Origin: Hamadaea flava
GTDB taxonomy: Bacteria; Actinomycetota; Actinomycetes; Mycobacteriales; Micromonosporaceae
Assembly (NCBI RefSeq): GCF_024172085.1
Contig: NZ_JAMZDZ010000001.1
Coordinates: 3,968,001-4,032,000, forward strand
Length of the DNA: 64,000 bases
Reading direction: 5' to 3'
Position numbers and translations under genes: made by a program. The notes beneath the pieces were generated by a model. The model saw nothing but the letters and a program-made list of their open reading frames with translations. It had not been told where the DNA came from and ran no database searches. Positions within the stretch are counted from its first letter, which is position 1; every line of letters starts with the position of its first letter. Positions 32,097-41,224 of this stretch are shown in pieces.

Positions 32097-32912
32097 TCAG
32101 GCGGTGTGGCGGCGCACCATGCCCGCGGCCAGCGGCGCGGCGTCGAGATCCCCGGCGGCGATGCGCTCGCGGATGGTCTTGCGGACCATCGCCGCCGCCA
32201 CCGCCGGGAAGTGCCGCGCCACCGCCATCTCGAAGCGTCCGCGCCGGGTCGTGGCCACGTTACGCAATGGCTTCGCCGAGGTCGCGCTGCGGACGATCGC
32301 GTCGATCACGCCGGACGCCGGCTCGTAGCGGGACACTCCGTCGAGCGACAGCCCGGCTTGGGCCGACGCGTCGTGGATCGGCGAGGCGACCATGCTCGGA
32401 TAGACCACCGTCACGCCGATGTGCGTACCCACCTCTAGGCGGAGCGCGTCGGCGTAGGCGACGAGGGCGCGCTTGCTGACGCCGTAGGCGGCGGCCAGCG
32501 GCAGCGGCAGGACTGCCATCCGGCTGGACACGAAGATCACCCGGCCTCGGCTCGCCTCCAGCGCCGGGATCGCGGCGGCCGTGGTGTTCCAGGCCGCGAT
32601 CAGGTTCACTTCGAGCTGCTGCCGCGCCGCCGTGCTGGGCGCGTATTCGGCCGGCGCCGGGCCGCCGACCCCAGCGTTGTTGATCAACAGATCCAGGCCG
32701 CCGAGGTCCGCGACGGCTCGGTCGACGGCCGCGGCCGCGGCATCGCCGCCGGTCAGATCACATCCATGAATTTGTACGCCGTCAGCCGTGCCCGAGGCCA
32801 GATCGAGGCCGACGACCCGAGCGCCGGCCGCGGTGAACCGCGCGCAGAGCAGTCGGCCGAAGGTGCCGGCCGCGCCGGTGATGAGCACACGGCGTCCGGA
32901 GAGCGTGGTCAT
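32097..32912 (-). CDS. SDR-family oxidoreductase
   Basis: The 271-residue protein is a classical short-chain dehydrogenase: LITGAAGTFGRLL supplies the TGxxxGxG cofactor motif, NNAGVG follows near residue 80, and the Ser-Tyr-Lys catalytic set appears as VSSRM and AAYGVSKRAL. The C-terminal 70 residues resemble those of membrane-associated SDRs. ATG 32912 has GGAAGG upstream and overlaps the stop of the flavin monooxygenase by 4 bp, so the two enzymes share a transcript and may act in sequence on a ketone or ester substrate. Confidence 0.87.
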   Translation of the reverse strand: MTTLSGRRVLITGAAGTFGRLLCARFTAAGARVVGLDLASGTADGVQIHGCDLTGGDAAAAAVDRAVADLGGLDLLINNAGVGGPAPAEYAPSTAARQQLEVNLIAAWNTTAAAIPALEASRGRVIFVSSRMAVLPLPLAAAYGVSKRALVAYADALRLEVGTHIGVTVVYPSMVASPIHDASAQAGLSLDGVSRYEPASGVIDAIVRSATSAKPLRNVATTRRGRFEMAVARHFPAVAAAMVRKTIRERIAAGDLDAAPLAAGMVRRHTA

Positions 32913-34228
32913 GCGGATTCCTTCCAGGTGACACCGCGTCCGGCGGCGGCGCGGCGGGTGCCTTCGGCCAGTTCCTTGGCCGCCAACGCCAGGTACGCGT
33001 CGAAGTCGATGCGCATGGCCGGACGCCGCTCGCCCCAGCGGTCGCGGGCGGCGGCAAGTTGCGCAGCGCAATCGGCGCGCTGCTCGTCCGCGGCCGGCAG
33101 CGCGTACCGGCCCGCGAGGTGGGCGGCGACCAGGCGAGCCTGCGCCTCCACGATGGGCAGCGCCGCCCCGGTCGACTGCATCAGGCCGACGAACGTCAGG
33201 CCCGGTGCGTCGAGGTGGAACACACGACGGTAGAGCGGCAGCCGGTCGGCGCCGTCGCCCAGCAGCGCCGGGTCGAGGAACGGCAGGTCGACGCGGTATC
33301 CGGTGCACCAGACGATCAGGTCGACGTCGTCCTGCCGCCCGTCGGTCATGGTCACGGTCGTGCCGTCGACGCGCTCGATGCCGGGGCGTACGCCGATCTC
33401 CCCGTGCGTGATCCGGGACAGCAGCCCGTCGGACAACGTCGGGTGATCCTGGAGGAAGCCGTGAGTCGGATCGGGCAGCCCGTACTTGCTCGGCTTGCCG
33501 ACGGTCAGCTTCAGCATCGTCTCGCTGATGCGTTGCCGCGTACGCCACGGCAGCCGTTTGGCCAGCGCGCCGTTGAGCGTGTCGGACGGCCGTCCGAGCA
33601 GGTGCTTGGGCACGATCCAGACGCCCCGCCGCAGCGACAGCAGGGTCGACGTGGCGACGTGGGAGGCGTCGACCACGATGTCCATCGCCGAGTTCCCGCC
33701 GCCGACGACCAGCACCCGCCTTCCGGCGAGCTGGGCGGGGTCGCGGTAGTCGTGGCTGTGCAGTTGCTCCAGCGTCGGCGTACCCGGATAGGCGGGCACG
33801 TGCGGGGTGCTGTTGTGACCGTTGGCGACCACGACGGCTGCGTACCGCTGGGTCGTCGTGCCGAGTGGCCCACGGACCGTGACGTCCCAGCCGGTCCCCG
33901 CGCGGACCACGCGCTCGACCGTGTGCCGCAGGCTGACGCGGTCGGCGAGCCCGAAGGTCTCGGCGTAGTCGCCGAGGTAGCCCGCGATGCGGGTGTGGTC
34001 GGGGTAGTCCGGCCAGTCGGCGGGCATCGGATAGTCGGCGAACTCCGTACGCGTGCGGCTGGTGTTGAGATGCAGCGTCCGGTACGCCGACGAGTGCGGC
34101 CCGCCGAGCACCCAGAGTCCGCCGACCCGGTCACCGGGGTCGAAACACCGCGCCGGTACGCCTTGATCGGTGAGTGCCTTGAGCGTCGCCAACCCGGATG
34201 GGCCGGCCCCGATCACCGCGACCTGCAT
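32909..34228 (-). CDS. FAD-dependent monooxygenase (FMO-like)
   Basis: The 439-residue protein has the FAD dinucleotide motif AVIGAGPSGLA at the N-terminus, an NADPH motif VLVVGGGNSAMD near residue 175, and the linking region FADYPMPADWPDYP typical of FMO/Baeyer-Villiger-like flavoproteins. VWCTGYRVDLPFLD is the conserved ATG-type block near residue 305. It probably hydroxylates or inserts oxygen into small organic substrates. An operator-like palindrome lies directly upstream of its start, and a TetR gene follows upstream on the same strand. It is co-transcribed with the SDR. Confidence 0.86.
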   Translation of the reverse strand: MQVAVIGAGPSGLATLKALTDQGVPARCFDPGDRVGGLWVLGGPHSSAYRTLHLNTSRTRTEFADYPMPADWPDYPDHTRIAGYLGDYAETFGLADRVSLRHTVERVVRAGTGWDVTVRGPLGTTTQRYAAVVVANGHNSTPHVPAYPGTPTLEQLHSHDYRDPAQLAGRRVLVVGGGNSAMDIVVDASHVATSTLLSLRRGVWIVPKHLLGRPSDTLNGALAKRLPWRTRQRISETMLKLTVGKPSKYGLPDPTHGFLQDHPTLSDGLLSRITHGEIGVRPGIERVDGTTVTMTDGRQDDVDLIVWCTGYRVDLPFLDPALLGDGADRLPLYRRVFHLDAPGLTFVGLMQSTGAALPIVEAQARLVAAHLAGRYALPAADEQRADCAAQLAAARDRWGERRPAMRIDFDAYLALAAKELAEGTRRAAAGRGVTWKESA

Positions 34229-34241
34229 GGCCGACCTCCTT

Positions 34242-34261
34242 TATCCAACGATGGTTGGATA
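34242..34261. promoter_or_regulatory. Perfect operator-like palindrome upstream of the FMO gene
   Basis: TATCCAAC (34242-34249), spacer GATG, GTTGGATA (34254-34261) form a perfect inverted repeat 14 bp before the FMO start. A 15/20 match lies in front of the TetR and MFS genes at 34940, so this is the likely binding site of the adjacent TetR regulator. Confidence 0.75.
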
Positions 34262-34284
34262 ATGCCCGGGCTGGTGGCCGAGCG

Positions 34285-34929
34285 TCAACCCGCCCGGTAC
34301 ATCCGATCCAGCCAGCGGTGCACGAAGGCCCGGAACTCGATGCGCTCGTCGCCACGCGCGGACGGGCTCACCACGTGCGCGTGCACCGACCAGACGAGGC
34401 TGCGGACGGCGATGCGCGGCGACGGCTCGGCGAGCAGCCCGAGGTCGGTGGCCGCGATCAGGACCTCCTCGACCGCCCGATACAGCGGCAAGGAGTACGC
34501 GTCGTCCAGCTCGGCGTGCAGCTCCGGTTCCGACCAGCGGCGCAGCCAGAGGGCGGTGGTCTCCGGCACCCGCTCCAGGAAGTCGACGAACACGTCGAGC
34601 AGTGCGTGCAGGCGGGCGAACGCCTCTTCCGGGCCGGACCGCAGCCCTTCGTGCGCGGACGCGACCGCACCGGCCAGCGCGTCGGACTCGGCGGCGAAGA
34701 CGCGGGCGAAACAGGCCTGGTAGAGATCCGCCTTCGTGCCGGCGTGGTGGTGCACGGTCGCCACGTCGACGCCGGCCGCCGCGGCCACCTCCCGCAGACT
34801 CACCGAGTCGTACGCGCGCCGGGCGAACAGGCCGGTCGCGGCCGCCATGATCGCCGCGTGGGTGTCCCGCTGCTCGGCCCGTCGGGGGCGGCCCGGCCCG
34901 CGTCTGCGCTCCATGGTCATGCCCGCCAT
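34285..34929 (-). CDS. TetR-family transcriptional regulator
   Basis: The 214-residue protein begins with a TetR_N HTH: IMAAATGLFARRAYDSVSLR followed by EVAAAAGVDVATVHHHAGTK, then a helical ligand-binding domain. Alternative starts at 34920 and 34914 would remove three or five residues and cannot be excluded. The gene lies between the FMO/SDR operon and a divergent MFS_2 transporter; matched palindromes in front of both targets indicate it represses the transporter and the oxidising enzymes until a ligand is present. Confidence 0.86.
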   Translation of the reverse strand: MAGMTMERRRGPGRPRRAEQRDTHAAIMAAATGLFARRAYDSVSLREVAAAAGVDVATVHHHAGTKADLYQACFARVFAAESDALAGAVASAHEGLRSGPEEAFARLHALLDVFVDFLERVPETTALWLRRWSEPELHAELDDAYSLPLYRAVEEVLIAATDLGLLAEPSPRIAVRSLVWSVHAHVVSPSARGDERIEFRAFVHRWLDRMYRAG

Positions 34930-34939
34930 TGTGCCCTAC

Positions 34940-34959
34940 AATCCGTCAATCGTTGGATA
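34940..34959. promoter_or_regulatory. Second operator-like site, between TetR and MFS genes
   Basis: AATCCGTCAATCGTTGGATA matches the palindrome at 34242-34261 in 15 of 20 positions, with an intact right arm GTTGGATA. It lies 11 bp before the TetR start and 13 bp before the MFS start, fitting autoregulation plus control of the transporter. Confidence 0.62.
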
Positions 34960-34971
34960 CTGGAGCCCACT

Positions 34972-36309
34972 ATGCCCGAGCCCGCCATGACCCAGCCCGC
35001 CGTCCACCAGTTGTCCCGCCCGAGCCTGGCCGGCTTCGCCACCGGCTCCCTCGGCATGGGCATCTGGGTCACCGTGCCCGGCCTGCTCCTGCTCTTCTTC
35101 CTGACCGACGTGCTCGCGGTCAGCCCGACGGTGGCGGGTCTCGCCCTGCTGCTGCCGAAGATCCTCGACGTGCTCCTGCACCCCTGGGTCGGCCGGCTGT
35201 CCGACGCCGACCGGCGTCGCCACGGGCATCGCCGCCGGCTCATGCTGTTCGGATGCGCGCTGCCGGTCGCGTTCGCCCTGCTCTTCGCGGTTCCCGGCGG
35301 CCTCACGGGCGGGTCGGCCGCGCTCTGGGTGACGGCCGCGTTCGTCCTCGGCAACTTCGCGTTCGCGCTCTACCAGGTGCCCTACCTGTCGACCCCCGCC
35401 GACCTCACGATCGGCTACGACGAGCGGACCCGCCTGATGGGCTTCCGCATGGTCGTGCTCACCCTCGGCATCCTGCTCAGCGGCGTACTCGCGCCGATCA
35501 TCCAGAACACCTTCGGGTACGCCGCCATGGGCGCCACGCTCGGCGTCGGCATGCTGGCGACGATGTTCATCGGCGTACGCGGAGTGCGGCAGCTGACCGA
35601 GCAGGCCCCGTCACCGGTGACCGGCGCCGGTCATGCACCCGGTCTTCGGGCGCTGCTGGATGCGTTGCGGGACAAGCAGTACCGCTGGCTGGTCGCGAGC
35701 TACCTCTTGATGTCGACCACCAGCCACCTCGTGCTCGCAGCCGTCCCTTATTACGCCGCCTACGAGCTGGGCCGCCCGAAGCTGACGACCGTGCTGGTCG
35801 CGGCGTTCGTCGCCCCGGCCCTGATCGCCACCCCGTTCTGGGTCCGCCTGGTACGCCGCATCGGCAAGCAGTCCGGGCTCCTCATCGCGCAGGGGACCTT
35901 CGTCGGCGGCTGCGTCGTGCTGGCGTTCGGGCGTACCGCGGGGCTCGCCGTGCTGATCGCCGCCGTGGCCGTGCTCGGCATCGCCTTCGCCGCGATGCAA
36001 CTGCTGCCGTTCTCGATGGTCCCCGACGTCGTCCGCGCGGCCGACCCGGACAAGGCGGGCTCCTACCTCGGCGTCTGGACCGCCGCCGAGGCGACCGGCG
36101 GGGCGCTGGGGCCCTACGTCTACTCGGCCTGCCTCGCGATCGGCGGCTTCGTCGGCTCCACGGCGGATGAGGAAGTCGTGCAGTCCGCGTTCGCCCACGA
36201 CATGATCCGGCTGGGCTTCGGGCTGGTGCCCGCCGTCCTCATGGTCGGCAGCATCCTCCTCCAGCGGCGCTACGTCCTGGACCGCCAGCTCCGCAGCGCC
36301 GCCGCCTAG
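34972..36309 (+). CDS. MFS_2 (GPH-type) transporter
   Basis: The 445-residue protein has about 12 hydrophobic segments and the GPH/MFS_2 pattern: an early KILDVLLHPWVGRLSD loop (with R/D residues between TM2 and TM3), LYQVPYLSTPADLTIGYDER in the middle, and PDKAGSYLGVWTAAEATGGA late. This family carries sugars and other organic solutes with cations. GGAG lies 8 nt before the ATG. It is divergent from TetR and is likely to move the substrate or product of the FMO/SDR enzymes. Confidence 0.85.
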   Translation: MPEPAMTQPAVHQLSRPSLAGFATGSLGMGIWVTVPGLLLLFFLTDVLAVSPTVAGLALLLPKILDVLLHPWVGRLSDADRRRHGHRRRLMLFGCALPVAFALLFAVPGGLTGGSAALWVTAAFVLGNFAFALYQVPYLSTPADLTIGYDERTRLMGFRMVVLTLGILLSGVLAPIIQNTFGYAAMGATLGVGMLATMFIGVRGVRQLTEQAPSPVTGAGHAPGLRALLDALRDKQYRWLVASYLLMSTTSHLVLAAVPYYAAYELGRPKLTTVLVAAFVAPALIATPFWVRLVRRIGKQSGLLIAQGTFVGGCVVLAFGRTAGLAVLIAAVAVLGIAFAAMQLLPFSMVPDVVRAADPDKAGSYLGVWTAAEATGGALGPYVYSACLAIGGFVGSTADEEVVQSAFAHDMIRLGFGLVPAVLMVGSILLQRRYVLDRQLRSAAA

Positions 36310-36345
36310 GGTTCGTTCCCCTGCTCGGCGGGTACGGGACTAATC

Positions 36346-36618
36346 ATGACAAGTGGAGCGCTCGACAACAGCTATCAGCTCTCGGACGCCGACGCGGAGG
36401 AACTGGTCGCCCGCCGGGCCGCCCGGGAGGAAATGTCCCGGTACGTCGACCTCGACACCCTGCCGATGACCGCCCGGATGATCCGCGCGGGGGCCGAGGC
36501 CAACGGCGCACCCGACGAGTCGCTGCGTCGCCTCGGCGAACTCGATCCCGAGCTGGAGATCCTGAACGCGGACGCGCTCTGGGAGGCGCTCGGCTACAAC
36601 GCCGAACCGAGCGCCTAG
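36346..36618 (+). CDS. Small conserved-looking hypothetical protein, 90 residues
   Basis: The protein is acidic and helical, with no membrane segment, cysteine or known motif. The coding pattern is GC-biased as in its neighbours. No strong Shine-Dalgarno precedes ATG 36346, so the start is uncertain. It stands alone between the MFS_2 gene and the convergent LAL regulator. I do not recognise it. Confidence 0.55.
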   Translation: MTSGALDNSYQLSDADAEELVARRAAREEMSRYVDLDTLPMTARMIRAGAEANGAPDESLRRLGELDPELEILNADALWEALGYNAEPSA

Positions 36619-36671
36619 CCCGGGGATCGATCATGAACGGGGGGACGCGACACGCCGGTCGATCACGACCG

Positions 36672-39245
36672 CTAGTTCATGATCGCGCGGAAAGTCGGGG
36701 GGAGGTCGGAGCGGGCGGTGACGCCTAGCTTCGGGTACGCCTTGTACAGGTGGTAGGCGACCGTCTTCGGGCTCAGGAAGAGCTGGGCCGCGATGTCCTT
36801 GTTGGACAGACCTTGCGCCGCCAGCCGGGCGATCTGGAGTTCCTGCGGGGTCAAGGACGCGACCGCCGAGGCCACGGGCTCCGACGTCGGCAGCCCGGTC
36901 GCCGCGAGTTCGGTACGCGTACGGGCGGCCCAGGGGTGGGCGTCGAGGCGGTCGAAGACTTCGAGCGCCCGTTGCAGGACGGTACGCGCTTCGGCCTTGC
37001 GGCGGGCCCGGCGGAGCCACTCGCCGTAGAGCAGCTCGGTGCGGGCCTGCTCGAACGGCCGGGCCGGGAGGGCCAGCGAGTGCTGGAACAGCTGCTCGTC
37101 GCCGCCGAGCAGGGCCTGGCAGCGCAGCAAGAGGGCCGTGGCCCACGGCTGCTGCACCCGCTCGACGAACTCCGTGAACCGATCCAGTGAAACGGCCGGG
37201 GAACCAGCGCGGACCGCCGCCTCGACCAGATCCGGAACGCACCGGTACGCCGCCACCTGATGGGCGTACGGGTCGTCCTGAAGGGACAGCAGTCGGGGAA
37301 CGGCGGCCTCGGGCCGGCCCTCGCCCAGGTCGAGCAGCGCCAACGCCCACTGTGCCCAGGTGTGCCCGGCCGGTTCGCAGCTCGGCGCGGCGGCCGCCAA
37401 CGCTTCCGCCGCCAGGGAACGGCAGTCCTCGGACGCACCCGCGACGGCGGCGAGGACGGCCCGCAGGGCGGAGAGCTGACTGATCCAGAGCGGCTGACCG
37501 CCGTCGCGCGCGACGTCGAGTCCTTCGGCCGCACTGATGTCGGCGTCGCGGTGGCGGCCGTGGAAGAACTCGGCTTCGGCCTGGAAGAACAGCAGGGTCG
37601 GCAGCAGCCCGACCAGGCCCTCGGCCCGGCAGCGCCCGACCAACGCCGAAGTCAGCTCGTACGCCTCGGCGTCCTGGCCGGAGACGAAGCCGAGCCCGCA
37701 GATCTGCACGAGGTCCCGGGGCGCCGCGTCGGGCATGCCGCCGACGAAGGCGGGCCGGCCGCGTACCGAGGCGACCTGGAACCGCGCGAGCGGATCGTCA
37801 AGCTTCGCCAGTTGGTCGAGGCACTCCGAGAGGACAGGTTCACCGAGGTACCAGGCGGGGTGGACGGCCTGCAGGAGGATCGGACCGGGGTCGTCGGAGA
37901 ACCCGGCCGCCGCCGTGAGCAGGTCGTACGCCGTCTGGTAGTTGCCCTGCCAGAACCAGGCGCGTCCTTCGACCCAGCCGACCTGGGCGAGGAAGTCCGG
38001 CTCCGGCACCAGCGCGGCGGCCCGTTCGGCCAGGGTGACCGCGTTGGCCGGGGTGCCCGCCTGCATGCCGTTCTCGGCCGCCAGCAGCAGCCGTCGCGCC
38101 TGGTCGGCCGGGGTCTGACTCAACTGCGCCGCCCGCTCGTACGCCGCTGCGGCGGCCCCGTAACCGTTGCGGTCCCGCGCCTGCCGGGCGGTGTCTTCGA
38201 GCGCCGCCGCGACCTCGTCGTCCGGGCCGGTCGCGGCGGCGGCGAGATGCCAGGCACGCCGGTCAGCCGAGTCCGATGTGGTCAGAACTGCGGCGAGCGC
38301 TCGATGGGCGGCCAGCCGATCGGAGTACGCCGCCCCGTGATACACCGCTGTGCGTACCAGTGGGTGCTTGAACTGGAGCCGCGTGCCCACGACCTCCAGG
38401 AGACCCGCGGCCTCGGCCGGGCGGAGGTCGTCGGCCGTGCCGCGACTCGCCGGCAGGACCACCGCGAGATCTCCGGTGTCCTCGGCCGCCGCGACCAGCA
38501 GCACCGCGCGGGTGGTCGCGGGGAGTCCCGCGACCTGGCCGGAGAAGGCGGCCTGGAGGCGTTCAGGCAGCGGGCGACCCGCCGCCTGATCTCCCACCTT
38601 CGGCAGCTCCAAAAGCGCGAGCGGATTGCCCTCGGCCTCGGCGAGCACGCGGTACCGGACCACGGGGTCCAGCTCGGGGTCGAGCAGTCGCGCGGCGTCG
38701 ACCGGACCGAGACCGGAGAGCCGAAGCTCGGGCAGACCGGGCGCGGCGAAACCACCGTCCCGGGTGGCGAACAGCAAGGCCACACCCTCGCCGCTCAACC
38801 GGCGGGCCGCGAAGAGCAGCGCGTCGGCCGAGACCGCGTCCAGCCAGTGGGCATCGTCGATGAGGCAGAGGAGTGGCCCGTCGTCGGCCGCCTCCGCGAG
38901 CAGCGACAACACACCGAATCCCACCAGCAGACGGTCCGCGCTCTCCCCCTGCGCCAGGCCGAACGCAGCGGCGAGCGCGGCCCGTTGCGCGCCAGGCAGG
39001 CGATCCAGCCGGTCCAGCACCGGACGCAACAGCTGGCTCAGACCGGCGAACGGCAGCTCGGCCTCGAACTCGACGCCGCTGCCGCGCAGAACCCGCCCGA
39101 CCGGCAGCTCCGCGGCCCACTCCAGCAGCGCGGTCTTGCCGATACCCGGCCCACCGCGCAGCACGAGGGCGCCGCCCGCGCCGTCACGGGCCGCCGCGAT
39201 CAATCGCTCCACCTGGTCTTGCTCGCGATTCCGGCCGTGCAACAC
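36672..39245 (-). CDS. LuxR-family LAL (MalT-like) ATPase regulator
   Basis: The protein (about 857 residues from GTG 39245) has the LAL layout: HGRNREQDQVERL, Walker A RGGPGIGKTALLEWA, Walker B LLCLIDDAHWLDA, a long TPR-like helical middle, and a C-terminal LuxR HTH (LTPQELQIARLAAQGLSNKD followed by IAAQLFLSPKTVAYHL). Such regulators bind an unknown ligand with ATP and activate transcription. No good Shine-Dalgarno is present; TAGATT about 7 nt upstream may be the -10 of a leaderless transcript. It is divergent from a SnoaL-like/DHA2 exporter pair, which it may control. Confidence 0.87.
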   Translation of the reverse strand: MLHGRNREQDQVERLIAAARDGAGGALVLRGGPGIGKTALLEWAAELPVGRVLRGSGVEFEAELPFAGLSQLLRPVLDRLDRLPGAQRAALAAAFGLAQGESADRLLVGFGVLSLLAEAADDGPLLCLIDDAHWLDAVSADALLFAARRLSGEGVALLFATRDGGFAAPGLPELRLSGLGPVDAARLLDPELDPVVRYRVLAEAEGNPLALLELPKVGDQAAGRPLPERLQAAFSGQVAGLPATTRAVLLVAAAEDTGDLAVVLPASRGTADDLRPAEAAGLLEVVGTRLQFKHPLVRTAVYHGAAYSDRLAAHRALAAVLTTSDSADRRAWHLAAAATGPDDEVAAALEDTARQARDRNGYGAAAAAYERAAQLSQTPADQARRLLLAAENGMQAGTPANAVTLAERAAALVPEPDFLAQVGWVEGRAWFWQGNYQTAYDLLTAAAGFSDDPGPILLQAVHPAWYLGEPVLSECLDQLAKLDDPLARFQVASVRGRPAFVGGMPDAAPRDLVQICGLGFVSGQDAEAYELTSALVGRCRAEGLVGLLPTLLFFQAEAEFFHGRHRDADISAAEGLDVARDGGQPLWISQLSALRAVLAAVAGASEDCRSLAAEALAAAAPSCEPAGHTWAQWALALLDLGEGRPEAAVPRLLSLQDDPYAHQVAAYRCVPDLVEAAVRAGSPAVSLDRFTEFVERVQQPWATALLLRCQALLGGDEQLFQHSLALPARPFEQARTELLYGEWLRRARRKAEARTVLQRALEVFDRLDAHPWAARTRTELAATGLPTSEPVASAVASLTPQELQIARLAAQGLSNKDIAAQLFLSPKTVAYHLYKAYPKLGVTARSDLPPTFRAIMN

Positions 39246-39365
39246 GGGTTCGAATCTACACACTGGTACGCCCAGCGCCGGATTACCTAAGCGATACCGA
39301 TTCCGGGGCGACCCGATCTCCGTAGGTTTCTTCTCACCAGCAGATATGCGAAAGGAACCCCTCCC

Positions 39366-39779
39366 ATGGAGATCATCCAGAAGTACCTCGCCGCGTGGAA
39401 CGCCACCGACGCCGTCGCTCGCCAGGAGCTGATCGCGGAGGTCTTCACCGCCGACGTCCGCTACACCGACCCGCTGGCCGACGTCACCGGGCACGAGCAG
39501 CTCGACGGGCTGCTGGCCGCGGTGCAGGGCCAGTTCGCCGGGCTGGAGTTCCGGCTCGGCGGCGCGGTCGACGCCCACCACGACATCGCCCGGTTCACCT
39601 GGCACCTCGGGCCGCGCGATGTCGGCCCGAACGCCCGAGCCGAGCGTGAGGACGGCGGGTCGGCTCACAACAGCGGCGGCGAGCCGATCGTCGTCGGGTT
39701 CGACGTCGTCGAGCTGATCGACGGCCGGATCGCGAAGGTCTACGGCTTCCTCGACAAGGTTCCGGGAGGTGCGGCATGA
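39366..39779 (+). CDS. SnoaL-like / NTF2-fold polyketide cyclase-type protein
   Basis: The 137-residue protein has the NTF2-like pattern: a first helix YLAAWNATDAVARQELIAEV, then FTADVRYTDPLADVTG, and a C-terminal VVGFDVVELIDGRIAKVYGF strand pair. These small alpha+beta barrel proteins include cyclases, isomerases and many of unknown role. AAAGGA lies about 9 nt upstream of the ATG. Its stop overlaps the start of a DHA2 exporter (ATGA), so the two are co-expressed. Confidence 0.82.
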   Translation: MEIIQKYLAAWNATDAVARQELIAEVFTADVRYTDPLADVTGHEQLDGLLAAVQGQFAGLEFRLGGAVDAHHDIARFTWHLGPRDVGPNARAEREDGGSAHNSGGEPIVVGFDVVELIDGRIAKVYGFLDKVPGGAA

Positions 39780-41149
39780 CCGCGACCCTGACGTCGCCGG
39801 AGGTCACTTCGCGCGGGGGTAGCACCCCGCGCGGGGTGATGCCCGTCCTCCTCACCGCGACCTTCATGACGGCGTTGGACTTCTTCATCGTCAACGTCGC
39901 CCTACCCGCCGTACAACTCGACCTCCGGGCCGGACCCGCTGCGCTGCAATGGGTGGTCGCCGGGTACGGGCTGGCCCTGGCGGCCGGGCTCATCACCGGC
40001 GGCCGGCTGGGCGACCTCTACGGCCGCCGCCGGATCTTCGGCCTCGGACTCGCCCTGTTCACTGTGGCCTCGATGCTCTGCGGACTGGCCCTCAGCTCCG
40101 GGTTCCTCGTCGGCGCCCGGGTGCTGCAAGGGCTGGGGGCGGCGCTGATGATGCCGCAGACGCTGGCCATTCTGCGTACGGCGGTGCCGTTGTGGGCGCA
40201 GCCGAAGGCGTTCGCCCGGTACGGCCTCACGCTGGGGCTGGGCGCGGTGTTCGGCCAGGTCATCGGCGGACTGCTGATCAAGGCCGGCCTGTTCGGGCTG
40301 GACTGGCGGATGTGCTTCCTGATCAACCTGCCGATCGGCGTCGCCGCCCTGGTCAAACTGCGTACGCTGCCTGAGTCGCGGGCCGTCGGCGGCCGGCTCG
40401 ACCTCGTCGGGGTCCTGCTCGTCACGGCCGCCCTGGTCACCCTGGTCCTACCGCTCATCCAGGGGCCGGAGCAGGACTGGCCGCTGTGGACCTGGCTCAG
40501 CCTGGCCGGTTCGGCCGTCCTGTTCGGGGCGTTCGGCGTACACCAGAGTCGCCAGGCGCACCCGCTGGTGAACCCGCGGCTGTTCCGCCAGCCGGCCTTC
40601 GGCAAAGGACTGCTCGCCGTGCAGCTGTTCTGGATGGGCCAGGCCTCGTTCTTCCTGATCCTGGCTCTGTACCTCCAGTTCGGCCGCGGACTGTCCGCAT
40701 TGGAGTCCGGCACGGTGTTCATGGCGATCGGCGCGGGCTACCTGCTCACCTCGACCAACGCCCACCGGTTCGCGGCCCGCCTGGGCCGGCACGTGCTGAC
40801 CGTCGGCGCACTGATCATGGTGGCCGGGCTGGCCTCGATGGCGGTCGCCGCCGGGCACGGGATCGGCTGGCTGCTGCCCGGCCTCGCGATCGACGGCATC
40901 GGGATGGGCCTGGCGTTGGCCCCGCTGACCACGACCGTCCTGGCGAAGGTCGCACCGGAGCACGCCGGGTCGGCGTCCGGCGTCCTGTCCACCGTCAACC
41001 AGACCGGCAACGCCGTCGGGGTGGCGCTGATCGGAATCGTGTTCTACCAGGCCGCCGACTACACCGGCGGATTCCAGGCCGGGCTGATCGCCCTGTGCGT
41101 CCTGGAGTTGGCCCTGGCCGGCCTGGTCCAACTCCTCCCCCGCCGCTGA
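39776..41149 (+). CDS. DHA2-type MFS drug exporter
   Basis: The 457-residue protein shows the DHA2 (EmrB/QacA) layout: TM1 with ALDFFIVNVALPAVQLDL, WVVAGYGLALAAGLITGGRL, the GRLGDLYGRRRIF loop, motif C-like GLTLGLGAVFGQVIGGLLI, and GSASGVLSTVNQTGNAVGVA in the C-terminal half. It should export hydrophobic compounds using the proton gradient. It is coupled to the SnoaL-like gene by a 4-bp overlap. The substrate is unknown. Confidence 0.87.
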   Translation: MTATLTSPEVTSRGGSTPRGVMPVLLTATFMTALDFFIVNVALPAVQLDLRAGPAALQWVVAGYGLALAAGLITGGRLGDLYGRRRIFGLGLALFTVASMLCGLALSSGFLVGARVLQGLGAALMMPQTLAILRTAVPLWAQPKAFARYGLTLGLGAVFGQVIGGLLIKAGLFGLDWRMCFLINLPIGVAALVKLRTLPESRAVGGRLDLVGVLLVTAALVTLVLPLIQGPEQDWPLWTWLSLAGSAVLFGAFGVHQSRQAHPLVNPRLFRQPAFGKGLLAVQLFWMGQASFFLILALYLQFGRGLSALESGTVFMAIGAGYLLTSTNAHRFAARLGRHVLTVGALIMVAGLASMAVAAGHGIGWLLPGLAIDGIGMGLALAPLTTTVLAKVAPEHAGSASGVLSTVNQTGNAVGVALIGIVFYQAADYTGGFQAGLIALCVLELALAGLVQLLPRR

Positions 41150-41181
41150 CCTCCTGTGTTCCCGCTTCGCTGTGGCTTTTG

Positions 41182-41206
41182 GGCGCTGGATCAGGGATCC
41201 AGCGCC
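41182..41206. terminator. Perfect palindrome after the DHA2 exporter gene
   Basis: GGCGCTGGATC (41182-41192) pairs perfectly with GATCCAGCGCC (41196-41206) around AGG. The outer arms match those of the element at 59382-59446. It lies 33 bp after the exporter stop. Confidence 0.65.
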
Positions 41207-41224
41207 GCACGCTACCGTGGACGG

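Noticed and set aside
33059-34723. Long plus-strand open frame antisense to the FMO and TetR genes
   Set aside because: Low-complexity Arg/Gly/Val composition and antisense to two well-supported genes.
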